NCBI RefSeq assembly: GCF_018885265.1
Contig: NZ_CP076538.1
Location: 7,104,001 to 7,168,000 of the forward strand
DNA: 64,000 bases
Reading direction: 5' to 3'
Origin: Amycolatopsis aidingensis
GTDB taxonomy: Bacteria > Actinomycetota > Actinomycetes > Mycobacteriales > Pseudonocardiaceae
Below are positions 8,460-17,511 of the stretch, one piece after another. The position numbers and the translations under genes were made by a program. How positions within the stretch are numbered: position 1 is the stretch's first letter; each line of letters begins with the position of its first letter. The notes under the pieces are model-generated. The model was not told where the DNA came from, did not search any database, and saw only the letters and a program-made list of their open reading frames with translations.

Positions 8460-9599
8460 TCATGCCACGATGGTCGTGTTCTCGTACTCTATCGGGGTCA
8501 GCATGCCGATGCTGCTGTGGCGTCGTTGTCGGTTGTGCCAGATCTCAAGGTACCCGAAGATCGCGTTGGCCAACTCGATGCGGATGCCAGCGTTGGCGGT
8601 CAAGCAACTCGACCTGCATGCGGGACCAGAACGACTCCATCATCGCACTGTCGTAGCAGTCACCGACGCTGCCCAGGGACGGAACCAGCCAGAATCCTTG
8701 GCACGCTTGGTAAACGCCCATGATCCGTATTGCACACCCTGGTCGGAGTGGATGATCGCCCCCAGCAGACGGGGTGCGGGTGTCGATCGCCATGCCGAGC
8801 GCGTAGGTCACCAAAGCGGCCGTGGGTGAGGAATCGATGGACCAGCCGACCACCCGACGCGAGTAGACATCGAGCACGACCGCGCAATCGACTTTCCCCT
8901 CGCGAGTGTGGTGTTCGGTGATGTCGATGGCCCACTTACGATTCGGTGCCCCTGCCGTGAAGTCACGTTTGACCCAGTCCCGAGCGATCTCATCCGGCTT
9001 GGCGCGTTGCCACTTCGGCCGGCCCATGGCCCCGGCAAGCCCGGCTCGGTGCATGAGCATCTCCACCGCACCATGCCCGACCACGACGCCACGGCCCAGC
9101 CGCAGTTCGGCGTGCACCCGGCGGCTGCCGTGGATACCGTGCGAACTCTGATGAATCTCGGTGATCACCTCGGTCAGCCAGGCGTGCCGGATCGACCGGG
9201 CTGATTAGTGGCCGGGATCGCCAGTCGTAGAAGCCGGACTCCGACACCCAAGTACCCGGCAGGCCACCTGGATCGGCAGGCCTTCCTCAGCCATCGCCGC
9301 GATCGCAGCGTACCGAGCTTTTGGGGCACCGCCTCCTTCAGCAACTTCCCGGCCCGCCGGTGCACAGCCAGTTCGGCCTCCAACTCGGCGATACGCTGCT
9401 TCGCCGCGGTCAGCTCGGCCTTCTCAACGCTGCTCAGCCCGGGTTCCAGCCCGCGATCGATCCGATCCTGCCGCCTCCAGGTGTAGATCGACCGGTCGCT
9501 GATACCCAGATCACGCGCGACGTCGGCAACCCTGCGACCGGCCTCGACCAAGTCCAGCACCTTCCATCGGAACTCCGGCGGATACCCACGCCGTCCCAT
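8460..9599 (-). pseudogene. IS3-family transposase (orfA+orfB), frameshifted
   Basis: OrfA begins at ATG 9599 (MGRRGYPPEFRWKVLDL, then VADVARDLGISDRSIYTWRR and a leucine-zipper-like helix). OrfB follows through frames: ESGFYDWRSRP, ITEIHQSSHGIHGSRRVHAELRLG, then the rve/DDE core (NRKWAIDITEH, AVVLDVYSRRVVGWSID). The second catalytic region is scrambled and resumes as VGDCYDSAMMESFWSRMQ. The C-terminus (LANAIFGYLEIWHNRQRR, HSSIGMLTPIEYEN) lies in yet another frame and ends at 8460. Several frameshifts beyond the usual orfA/orfB slip show an inactive copy. Confidence 0.88.
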
Positions 9600-9771
9600 A
9601 CCACCCTCTCCTTCAAGATCGAGTGGCACAAGAATCCAACAACTCGCCTCCGAAGAAGCCGGGACACACCACTCCCATTCCTTGAGGAGAATGGCGTCAT
9701 GGCACGATCTTCACGGCACCCGGCTGAGAGAGTGGGGTCTGTAACGGAATCGGTGGGTTCGGCATTGCTGG

Positions 9772-10045
9772 CTAGTACTTCTGTGCGCTCGGCCAACGGT
9801 CACCGAACGTGGTCGCGAACGCGTTGAGCGCTGGCTTCCACCGCATCGTCCACCTCGCCTGGCCCTTGCCGGTCGGGTCGAGCGAGCGGGTGACCAGGTA
9901 CAGACACTTCAGCGCGGCTTGCTCGGTCGGGAAGTGACCTCGTGCCCGCACGGCCTTACGACACCGCGCGTTCAGCGACTCGATCGCGTTGGTGGAGCAC
10001 AACACACGCCTAATTTCCGGGTCATAGTCCAGAAACGATGAGCTG
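9772..10045 (-). pseudogene. C-terminal fragment of an IS256-family transposase
   Basis: About 87 codons match the conserved C-terminus of IS256 (Mutator-like) transposases: YDPEIRRVLCSTNAIESLN, ARCRKAVRARGHFPTEQAAL, KCLYLVTRSLDP, WKPALNAFATTFGDR. The catalytic N-terminal two-thirds are missing; the break at about 10045 coincides with an IS3-family fragment, which probably replaced or invaded it. Confidence 0.85.
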
Positions 10046-10049
10046 CGTG

Positions 10050-10590
10050 AGAGGGCGACGCGGATGGCGTTGGCGGGATCGCGGCCGAGGGGCGGCGGAT
10101 GGCAGTCATCCGCCGGGTCGCGGGCCAGTTGGATGTGCACCCGGAGGCGTTGCGGACATGGGTCAAGCGCGCCGAGATCGACGCCGGCACGGCGGCCGGC
10201 CGCACCAGCGACGATGCTGCACGGATCGCTGAGCTGGAACGTGAGGTGCGTGAGTTGCGGCGGGCGAACGAGATCCTGAAAACGGCCTCGGCGTTTTTCG
10301 CCGCCGCGGAGCTCGACCGCAAGACCAAATAGACCTTGACGTTTCCGCTCGTCGGAGGGAGGTTCCGCTCGCGGTGGTCATCGACTATATCGACGGCCAC
10401 CGTGAGCGTGTTGTTGAGGGGAAGAAACTCTGGGTCGAGCCGATCTGCGCCGTCTTGAACGATGCGGGTGTGCAGATCGCCCCGAGAACGTATTGGACAG
10501 CGAAGAAACGCGCGCCGTCGAAACGCGTTCTTCGCGATGCGGAGCTGCTCACCGAGATTGAGCGTCAAACATCCGTCGTTTCGCATGGCA
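10050..10590 (+). pseudogene. IS3-family remnant: orfA end plus truncated orfB start
   Basis: OrfA C-terminus at 10099-10332: VAGQLDVHPEALRTWVKRAE, then the coiled coil RIAELEREVRELRRANEILK and the ending FFAAAELDRK. OrfB begins at about 10374 (VIDYIDGHRE, GVQIAPRTYWTAKKR, LLTEIERQ) and breaks off near 10590, so the rve catalytic domain is absent. It belongs to a different IS3 subgroup from the copy at 8460-9599. Confidence 0.85.
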
Positions 10591-10839
10591 CCACCCGGTT
10601 GGCCCAAAGATCATCGAAGTCAGCCTGGAAGCACCCGCGCTGTGATCTACTGTGTTCCGGAGGGCCTTTCGTCTTCGCGTGTCGGCGAGTGTTTCGGGCT
10701 CGGCTGGCCAGGTGTCTTACCCGCGGTCGACCTCGGCCGAGGGGCGGGCAGGCCAGACCCATCCTGCGGCGCGATGGCGGCAGGGACATGAAGGACGGGT
10801 TCGCCGCATCGTTGCGGCCGTAGTTATCAGGGGGAACAC
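10591..10839. promoter_or_regulatory. Leader region of the biosynthetic operon
   Basis: This 249-bp spacer between the truncated IS3 copy and the SARP gene has no coding signal. It must contain the promoter of the long operon beginning at 10840, unless transcription enters from the IS remnant. No unambiguous -35/-10 pair or SARP heptameric repeats were identified by eye. AGGGGG at 10829-10834 is the likely ribosome site for the TTG start. Confidence 0.4.
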
Positions 10840-12768
10840 TTGAAGTTAGGGGCTGACAATGTCCACAACCGAAGTGCAAGACCAAGTCACGACCCAGGCG
10901 GGATGACGGGGACGTTTCAGCAGCCGGACCTCGTGCAGGAGGCCGCCCCACGGTTGAGGATCCTCGGCCCGCTCGAGGTGGAAGGCTTGGCCGCGCCTGT
11001 ACATGTCACTGCGCCCCGTCAGCGGGTCCTCCTCGCTATGCTACTTCTCGGCGCCAACCAGGTGATCTCGAACGACCGGCTGGCCGATGCAGTGTGGGGT
11101 GGCTCCCCACCGAACACCGTCCGCAGTCAGATCCAGATCTGCGTGGCTGCGCTGAGACAACAGCTCGCCGAGACGCGGCTGGGGACTTGCATCGAGACCA
11201 AGCCACAAGGCTACCTGTTGCGCACAGCAGACCACGAGCTCGACGCTCATATCTTCGAACGTTTCGCGGAAGCCGGGCACATCGCGGCCAAGCACGGGGA
11301 CCACATGAGTGCCTCGGCGGCCTACCGCAGTGCGCTGGCGCTATGGCGAGGCACTCCGCTAGAGGACATTGACAGCCCGGTAGTACAAGCTGCGCTGGTC
11401 AGGCTCGTCGAACAGCGCATGACAGTGATCGAGGACTGTTTCCGGGTCGAGCTCGAGCTGGGCCGTCACCACCAGCTGATCGGTGAGTTGAAACAGCTTG
11501 TCGCCCAGAACCCGCTGCGCGAACGGCTTCGTGTTCTGCTCATGCTGGGCCTGCACAGGGCAGGCCGCAAGGCGGAGGCGCTGGAAGAGTACCTGGCGGC
11601 GCGCCGGGTCCTGATGGACGAGCTGGGACTCGAACCCAGTCTGGAACTCCGTGAGCTCGAACGAGGCATCCTCGCTGACGATCCTGGACTTATGCTGCCC
11701 GCCGACGTCGAGGTCCGAGTGCCGAGGTCCTCAGCGCCCTCAATGCTGCCCTCCGACATCTCCGATTTCACGGGTAGGGAACAGTTCATGGCACGGTCGC
11801 GCCAGTACCTCGTTTCAGCCTCGCATACACGCGCGACACCGATACTGGCGATCACGGGTGGCGGCGGGGTCGGTAAGTCGGCCGCAGCCGTGCACCTGGC
11901 CCACCAGGTGACGACCGCGTTCCCCGACGGTGTGCTCTACGCGGACCTCGGCGGCTCGTCCGACCGGGCCGATGCCTCGGAGATCCTCCTGCAGTTCCTC
12001 CGCGCCCTTGGCGTACCCGACGAGAGGATTCCTGCCAGGACTGCGGAGCGCGCCGCGCTGTATCGCACGACGGCCACCGGTAAACGCGTGCTCGTCCTGC
12101 TCGACGACGCCGTCGACGAGCGTCAGGTGGAGCCATTGCTACCCGGGCACCCCAGCAGTGGCGTGGTCATCACCAGCAGAGCGAGGCTTGTCGGCCTGCC
12201 GGGAGCCCGCCTGTTCTCCATGGAAGCACTGGATAGGCACGACGCGCTGCGACTGCTCGGCACCCTGGTCGGGCGGGAGCGGGTTGCCGTCGAACCCAAA
12301 GCCGCCCAGGAGCTGGTGGAAAGGTGCGACGCGCTTCCCCTGGCACTGCGGATCGCCGCCACGCGCCTCACTGTCCGGCCACATTGGACTATTGAGCAGA
12401 TCGTGCGACTGCTCGCCGACGGAACGAGGCGGCTGGACGTGCTGGCGCACGGCGGTCTCAGCGTCCGCGCGAGCATCGAGGTGACGTACCGTCGGCTCGA
12501 CGCCCAGGCCAAACGGCTCTTGCTGAGGCTCGCCTCGCTGGAGGATTCGGAGTTCGACGCTGGTACAGCGACATCGCTGCTGGGACTCGATGAGCTCGAA
12601 GCGACGAACATCCTCGAAACTCTGGTGGACGCCTACCTGGTGCGTGTCGTACGAGGTACCGCTGGGGAGACAAGGTACCGGCTCTCTGGACTGGTCAGAG
12701 CGTTCGCCGCCGAGCCCCAGTCGGTGCAGGGTAGGGCGGCCCGACAAGCTCGTGACCCTGCAGCGTAG
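10840..12768 (+). CDS. SARP-family regulator with NB-ARC ATPase domain (AfsR-like)
   Basis: 642 residues. A winged-helix OmpR/SARP DNA-binding domain (about 38-125: PRLRILGPLEVEG, TAPRQRVLLAMLLLGANQVI, LADAVWGG, YLLR) is followed by a bacterial transcriptional activation domain (about 130-275: FERFAEAGH, ALALWRGTPLEDI, DELGLEPSLELRELE). The NB-ARC ATPase has P-loop GGGGVGKS, Walker B RVLVLLDDA and RCDALPLALRIAA. It stops just after the ARC winged helix, without the TPR domain of full AfsR. TTG 10840 follows AGGGGG at 5 nt; ATG 10903 is an alternative. As first gene of the cluster it probably activates the following operon. Confidence 0.9.
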   Translation: MKLGADNVHNRSARPSHDPGGMTGTFQQPDLVQEAAPRLRILGPLEVEGLAAPVHVTAPRQRVLLAMLLLGANQVISNDRLADAVWGGSPPNTVRSQIQICVAALRQQLAETRLGTCIETKPQGYLLRTADHELDAHIFERFAEAGHIAAKHGDHMSASAAYRSALALWRGTPLEDIDSPVVQAALVRLVEQRMTVIEDCFRVELELGRHHQLIGELKQLVAQNPLRERLRVLLMLGLHRAGRKAEALEEYLAARRVLMDELGLEPSLELRELERGILADDPGLMLPADVEVRVPRSSAPSMLPSDISDFTGREQFMARSRQYLVSASHTRATPILAITGGGGVGKSAAAVHLAHQVTTAFPDGVLYADLGGSSDRADASEILLQFLRALGVPDERIPARTAERAALYRTTATGKRVLVLLDDAVDERQVEPLLPGHPSSGVVITSRARLVGLPGARLFSMEALDRHDALRLLGTLVGRERVAVEPKAAQELVERCDALPLALRIAATRLTVRPHWTIEQIVRLLADGTRRLDVLAHGGLSVRASIEVTYRRLDAQAKRLLLRLASLEDSEFDAGTATSLLGLDELEATNILETLVDAYLVRVVRGTAGETRYRLSGLVRAFAAEPQSVQGRAARQARDPAA

Positions 12769-12774
12769 CAGGAG

Positions 12775-14343
12775 ATGCCGACGATTGCGGAACGATACCG
12801 CTTCAAAGGACCGACCCGCTGTAGTGTAGGCATGGTCGCGAACAGAAACTTGTGGGAGACCGGATATCTTCCTGCCGGTGGTGCCGATGGCTTGGAGCGT
12901 CTGCGTGAGCTGGTGAACGGCGGGCTAGACATCTTGCGCGACACCGCCAGCCGCCGCGTCGGACCCGTGGCGCCCGGCGGTCCGGCCGGGGTGGCGGCGG
13001 CCGCTGCGGAGCTGTTCAGGCGGCTGGATCCCGCAGGCGGCAACCGCGATCGCGACGCCTTCGGCGACCTCGTGCGTGCCTACGCGACCTGGTCCGTCGA
13101 CCTCACCCATCACGCCGCCGTGGCCCGTATGCAGTGCGCGCCGGCTGTCGAGGCCGCAGCGGCCGACCTCATCGCGACCGTCACGAACCAGTCGCTGCAT
13201 GCCTGGGAGAGCGGCCCGTTCGCGCTGGAACTGGAGCGCTGGCTCGTCAGCTGGCTCGTCGCGCTCGTGGGCTACGATCCCGGGGCTGGCGGAACGTTCA
13301 CTGCGGGCGGCAGCGTCTCCAACCTCATGGCTCTGCTGCTGGCCCGCGACCACAACCTGTCGCGTCGAGTGGGTGCCGCGACTTTCCGCGACGGAGTCAC
13401 CGGGTTGGGCGTGCGCCCGGTCGTGCTCTGCACTGCGGCCACCCACTTCTCGATCGCGCGGTCGGTCGGGATCGTGGGGCTGGGTTCCGGTTCGATCCTG
13501 CGGGTGCCCGACGACGAGAAGGGCCGGATGATCCCTGATGCGGCGGACCGGATGCTGGCGGAGCTCCCGGACGACCGGCCCCCGGTCGCACTGGTGGCCT
13601 GCGCGGGTACGACGGACTTCGGCGAAGTCGATCCCCTGCCCGAACTGGCGGCCATCGCCCGCAGGCATGGCGTCTGGCTGCACGCGGACGCCGCGTACGG
13701 GGGCGGTGCACTATTCTCTCAGCGGCTGAAGACAATGCTGACCGGCATCGAACAAGTCGACTCGATCACGCTGGACCTGCACAAGTTCGGCTGGACGCCT
13801 GCATCGTCAGGCGTGTTCCTGGTGCGCCGTGCGGAGTTCCTCGACTCCTGGTCGGGGCAAACGACGACGCTCAACGCCGATGACGACAAGGTCGCAGGCT
13901 ATTACGGCCGCTACGAGTCCTCCTTGCAGGCCACCCGCCGCGTCGACGCTCTCAAGATTGCCACGGTACTGCTCACCTTGGGAGAACAGGGCCTGGGCGA
14001 CATGGTCGAAGCCTGCCATCGACAGGCTCTGCACGCCGCGCGGCGCATCCTCGGCGAGCCTCGCCTCGAACTGGCGGCCGAACCGGCGCTCAGCACGGTC
14101 GTCTTCCGCTACCTGCCTGAATCCGCGGGTGACGCGGACGCGTTCAACGGCGAGCTACGGCGACGCCTTATGGCCGAGGGAAAGGTGCTCATGGCCAGGA
14201 CACGCGTGCCACGTCCCGATGGAGACCCGGTGTTCCTGAAGCTCATGCTGCTCAACCCGGAGACGACCAGTGACCAGATCGACGAGATCGTCGCGGATGT
14301 GCTCGCCGTCGCGGCACGAATGGAGACCGCCGTCCCCGCGTAG
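12775..14343 (+). CDS. Group II PLP-dependent amino acid decarboxylase
   Basis: 522 residues with the aspartate/glutamate/aromatic decarboxylase fold. Visible signatures: FTAGGSVSNLMALLLARD, cofactor-stacking TAATHFSIARS, the PLP-phosphate/ring site HADAAYGGG, and the Schiff-base lysine in DLHKFGWTPASSGVFLV. Family members decarboxylate glutamate, aspartate, diaminobutyrate or aromatic amino acids. Two genes of glutamate mutase lie just downstream, so 3-methylaspartate is a plausible substrate, giving 3-aminoisobutyrate; vicenistatin biosynthesis offers a precedent for this pairing. Start ATG 12775 is only 7 bp after the SARP gene; ATG 12832 is also possible because AGGAG lies too close to the first ATG. 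Confidence 0.9.
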   Translation: MPTIAERYRFKGPTRCSVGMVANRNLWETGYLPAGGADGLERLRELVNGGLDILRDTASRRVGPVAPGGPAGVAAAAAELFRRLDPAGGNRDRDAFGDLVRAYATWSVDLTHHAAVARMQCAPAVEAAAADLIATVTNQSLHAWESGPFALELERWLVSWLVALVGYDPGAGGTFTAGGSVSNLMALLLARDHNLSRRVGAATFRDGVTGLGVRPVVLCTAATHFSIARSVGIVGLGSGSILRVPDDEKGRMIPDAADRMLAELPDDRPPVALVACAGTTDFGEVDPLPELAAIARRHGVWLHADAAYGGGALFSQRLKTMLTGIEQVDSITLDLHKFGWTPASSGVFLVRRAEFLDSWSGQTTTLNADDDKVAGYYGRYESSLQATRRVDALKIATVLLTLGEQGLGDMVEACHRQALHAARRILGEPRLELAAEPALSTVVFRYLPESAGDADAFNGELRRRLMAEGKVLMARTRVPRPDGDPVFLKLMLLNPETTSDQIDEIVADVLAVAARMETAVPA

Positions 14344-14400
14344 CCAGCGTTGCGACAGTTTTCTCAAGGACAGCTTGCCCAGACAGGAGGTGGTTCAGAC

Positions 14401-15615
14401 ATGAGTTCGCAGGTTTCGGATGGAGTTGAGCTCATGTCCTCCTACCGTAAGGACCCAGTTAGAGAGTCGATGACAGTGCTGCCCGCGGTGTTCGCCCTGC
14501 CGCTGACCCTGCTCACCGGGAAACCACACGCCGGGCAGCGGCCGTTCCGCATCACCCCCACAGTTCACCTGGTGAACGCCATGCTGTCGGTGTCCTCCGG
14601 TCTCGCGCTGTCGGCCGGAGCGCTCGCCTGGACGGGATGGTGGCTGTTGCTGCTGTTACCAGGATGGGCCATGACGCTGCACGGCATCCGCAACCTGCGC
14701 ATGATGATCTTTCACCAGTGTGCGCACCGGAACATGTGGGGACGCCGGAAGCTCGACGCACTTCTGGGCCGTGTCCTGTCGGCACTGCTGCTGATCCAGC
14801 ATTACGACACGTACAGCGCCGAGCACGTGCGCGACCACCACGCGCTGCACCACATGACCTTGCGCGACCCCACGGTGCAGGCCTTCCTGCTGACCCTGCG
14901 GCTGAGACCCGGCATGACCCGCCGACAGATGTGGCGTATGGCGATGGCTAAGACATTCTCCCCGGGCTTCCACGCTCGCTTCTTCGTCGCCCGGATCTGC
15001 TCCTACTGCAGCGCGGCGACCCGCATCGAAAGGACTGTCTTCCTCTGCTCCGTACTCACGCTGGCGGCACTGGTGTCGTGGCTGGGGCTGTGGACATTCG
15101 TCCTGGTCGCGTGGCTGCCACCCGGGACGGTGTTCTTCCAGATGAGCAACGTGCTGCGGCTCTGCGTCAAGCACACCTTCCCCGCCGCCGGGGTGACCGA
15201 GCGGCGCGGCAGGGACTACTTCGCCGGTCTGACCAACGCCATCTTCCTCGGTGAGGCGGCGCCCGCCCCCGGCCTGGCGTGGCCGAAACGGATGCGCGCC
15301 TGGGCGCGGTGGTGGCTGCGTATGGCGTTCGTCCATTTTCCGGCGCGCTACCTCGTGCTGACCGGCGACACGGTCTGTCACGACTTCCATCACCGGTATC
15401 CGATGAGCAACAACTGGGCGAACTACATCTTCGCGAGGGAGGCCGACTTCACCAAGGGACATCCCGGTTGGCCGCCCTACCGGCACGTGTGGGGCCTCGC
15501 TGCAGGAGTCAACGTGGTGTTCGACTCGCTCGCCGCAGCCGATGCGACCGAATACGACCCGGAACGCCTGACCGCGGTGAACAGGCGCGACCTGTTCCTA
15601 GCCTTCGACGACTGA
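14401..15615 (+). CDS. Membrane fatty-acid-desaturase-family di-iron oxygenase
   Basis: 404 residues with the three histidine boxes of the family: HQCAHRNMW, HVRDHHALHH and HDFHHRYP, plus KHTFP before the third box. Hydrophobic helices lie at LVNAMLSVSSGLALSAGAL, WWLLLLLPGWAMTL and VLTLAALVSWLGLWTFVLVAW. Such enzymes desaturate or hydroxylate acyl chains, sterols or polar substrates at the membrane. The start is ATG 14401 after a perfect AGGAGGTGG (14385-14393); the longer upstream frame has no protein character. In a pathway without a long-chain lipid maker, it more likely oxidises a small amino-acid-like intermediate, as sterol-desaturase homologues do in some alkaloid pathways. Substrate unknown. 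Confidence 0.85.
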   Translation: MSSQVSDGVELMSSYRKDPVRESMTVLPAVFALPLTLLTGKPHAGQRPFRITPTVHLVNAMLSVSSGLALSAGALAWTGWWLLLLLPGWAMTLHGIRNLRMMIFHQCAHRNMWGRRKLDALLGRVLSALLLIQHYDTYSAEHVRDHHALHHMTLRDPTVQAFLLTLRLRPGMTRRQMWRMAMAKTFSPGFHARFFVARICSYCSAATRIERTVFLCSVLTLAALVSWLGLWTFVLVAWLPPGTVFFQMSNVLRLCVKHTFPAAGVTERRGRDYFAGLTNAIFLGEAAPAPGLAWPKRMRAWARWWLRMAFVHFPARYLVLTGDTVCHDFHHRYPMSNNWANYIFAREADFTKGHPGWPPYRHVWGLAAGVNVVFDSLAAADATEYDPERLTAVNRRDLFLAFDD

Positions 15616-15649
15616 CCGACTGCGGCATGACGCCCCCAAGGAGGACGAT

Positions 15650-16087
15650 ATGACTGGCGAGGATAGGCAAGGGGCGCCCCTGGTGATCCTCGGGGTGGCG
15701 GAGAGCGACGCGCACGCGGTGGCGAACCGCCTTATCGAGATGTACTTGCGGGCGCAGGGGTATCTGGTGGTCAACCTCGGAGTCTGCACCCCGCTCACCG
15801 ACTTCGCCGACGCGCTGGCCGCGCACCCAGAGGCGGTGGCCGTCCTGATCGGGAGCCTCAACGGGCACGCCTACGACGACCTGCGTGACCTGCCGGCACT
15901 GCGCGCCGCCGGCTGGCTGGACCGTCCAGTCGTCGTGGGGGGCAACCTGTCGGTCGACGGCGCGGAGGGGCATGCAGGGCTCCACGCGCTCGGTGTCGAT
16001 CACGTGGCCCGCGACGAGCACGAACTGCTGGCTCTGCTCGATCAGCTGTGTTCGCCGGTGGCTCGGTCCCTGGGTGAGGGGCGATGA
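15650..16087 (+). CDS. Glutamate mutase small, cobalamin-binding subunit (S)
   Basis: 145 residues, the normal length of GlmS/MutS. The B12-binding fold is clear: VILGVAESDAHAVANRLIE, VVNLGVCTP, the SxL motif in LIGSLNGHA, and RPVVVGGNL. In the DxHxxG motif the Asp and the cobalt-ligating His are present but the Gly is Ala (DAHAVA). It pairs with the E subunit, whose ATG overlaps this stop by 4 bp. Together they would convert L-glutamate to (2S,3S)-3-methylaspartate by an adenosylcobalamin radical rearrangement. Confidence 0.92.
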   Translation: MTGEDRQGAPLVILGVAESDAHAVANRLIEMYLRAQGYLVVNLGVCTPLTDFADALAAHPEAVAVLIGSLNGHAYDDLRDLPALRAAGWLDRPVVVGGNLSVDGAEGHAGLHALGVDHVARDEHELLALLDQLCSPVARSLGEGR

Positions 16088-17511
16088 CGGGTCTGTGGGA
16101 AGGTCTAGACCTCCCGGCCGAGTTGGTGCGGAACCTGCCCGCTGAAGCAGACACACTGGCCCACGCACGAGCCATCCAACTGCGTCCCGTGGATGTGCTG
16201 CGGGCAGCCGACGCGTCCGGCCGGCCGGTGATCCAGCCGCGCTGCGGGGTCGGTGGACACCAGCAGATGGTGGACCTGCTCCGCGACCTGGAGCGAGTGG
16301 ATTCCGCGATCCTGTCGGTCACCATCGACTCCTACACCAGGCTCGGCCGGTTCGGGTCGGCCGAGCGGCTACTCCACGACCGGCCCGCCGACCTCAACGG
16401 ATACCCGCTGGTGGCGCACGGGTGGCAACGCGGCCGGGACCTGGTCTCGGCCGTCGAGACTCCGCTGGAGGTGCGGCACGGGTCGCCCGACGCGCGGCGT
16501 CTGTTCGCGGTCAGCGTCGCCTCGGGAATCCTGTCCTTCGAGGGCGGCGGCCTTGGGTACAACCTGCCGTACTCGAAGAACGTGCCTTTGAGCACGTCGC
16601 TGGACGCGTGGCGCCGTGTCGACGCCTCGTGCGGCTTGCTCTCGCGCGAAGGTGTCATCGTGGACAGGGAGCTGTTCGGAACGCTGACGGCCGTGCTGGT
16701 GCCGCCCTCGATCAGCCTGGCGGTCACCATGCTGGAGGCCCGCGCCGCCGCTGGGGAAGGCGTCACCTGCCTCTCGATCGCCTATCCGCAAGGCGGCCAG
16801 GTGCACCAAGACGTCGCGGCGCTGCGGGCGATCCGCCCGCTCGCCCGCCGGTACGTGAGCGCGGAGGTCGAGGTCTACCCGGTACTCCACGAGTTCATGG
16901 GTGCCTTCCCCCGTACGACGACGGCCGCGGACGCGCTGATTCTCCACGGTGGACTCGTCGCCAGGCTCGGCGGGGCGACGAAGATCGTCAGCAAGACCTC
17001 GCAGGAGGCGCGACGGATTCCGGACGTGGTGGCGAACGCTCACGGTGTCCGTACCGCGGCGCTCGGTGCGTCGAGCCTGTTCGACTTCGTCGAAGTCGAC
17101 GAGGCGCGTGTCGCTGAGGAGCAGTACTGGATCGAGCGCGAGGTCGCCGAGTTGGTCGAGCCCGTCCTGGATGACGGCGATCTGACCGGAGCCATCGAGC
17201 GGGCTTTCCGCGCGGGGCGGCTAGACGTACCGTTCAGTGCCAGCCTCCACGCCAGGTCGGACGTGGTGCCGTGCCGCGACCGGTACGGCGCGATCCGGTA
17301 CGGCACCCTTGGAGCACTGCCATTCTCCGGCGCGGCCTTGCGTCGGAACGCGGCCTCGCTGGCCGAGAGCCCGGAGCCCCGCGACGGGCGTTCCCAGTCA
17401 CCGATTGAGCGGGTGTCCGCCGATATCAACTACTTCGTCAACCTGGACGGCACCCGCCCCAGGCCGTTGCCCGCCGTCCCTTCCCCACCGTTCGCGAGAA
17501 AGTCACGATGA
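16084..17511 (+). CDS. Glutamate mutase catalytic subunit (E)
   Basis: 475 residues, matching the family's length of about 480. The substrate-binding residues known from the clostridial enzyme are all in place: the three arginine sites (IQPRCGVGG; TIDSYTRLGR; EVRHGSPDAR), the catalytic Glu in FEGGGLGYN, and Tyr in YNLPYSKN. VPPSISLAV and GGATKIVSKT are also typical. Their conservation argues for true glutamate as substrate, although related subunits in nikkomycin biosynthesis act in a different context. It overlaps both neighbours by 4 bp, indicating tight translational coupling in the operon. Confidence 0.93.
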   Translation: MTGLWEGLDLPAELVRNLPAEADTLAHARAIQLRPVDVLRAADASGRPVIQPRCGVGGHQQMVDLLRDLERVDSAILSVTIDSYTRLGRFGSAERLLHDRPADLNGYPLVAHGWQRGRDLVSAVETPLEVRHGSPDARRLFAVSVASGILSFEGGGLGYNLPYSKNVPLSTSLDAWRRVDASCGLLSREGVIVDRELFGTLTAVLVPPSISLAVTMLEARAAAGEGVTCLSIAYPQGGQVHQDVAALRAIRPLARRYVSAEVEVYPVLHEFMGAFPRTTTAADALILHGGLVARLGGATKIVSKTSQEARRIPDVVANAHGVRTAALGASSLFDFVEVDEARVAEEQYWIEREVAELVEPVLDDGDLTGAIERAFRAGRLDVPFSASLHARSDVVPCRDRYGAIRYGTLGALPFSGAALRRNAASLAESPEPRDGRSQSPIERVSADINYFVNLDGTRPRPLPAVPSPPFARKSR

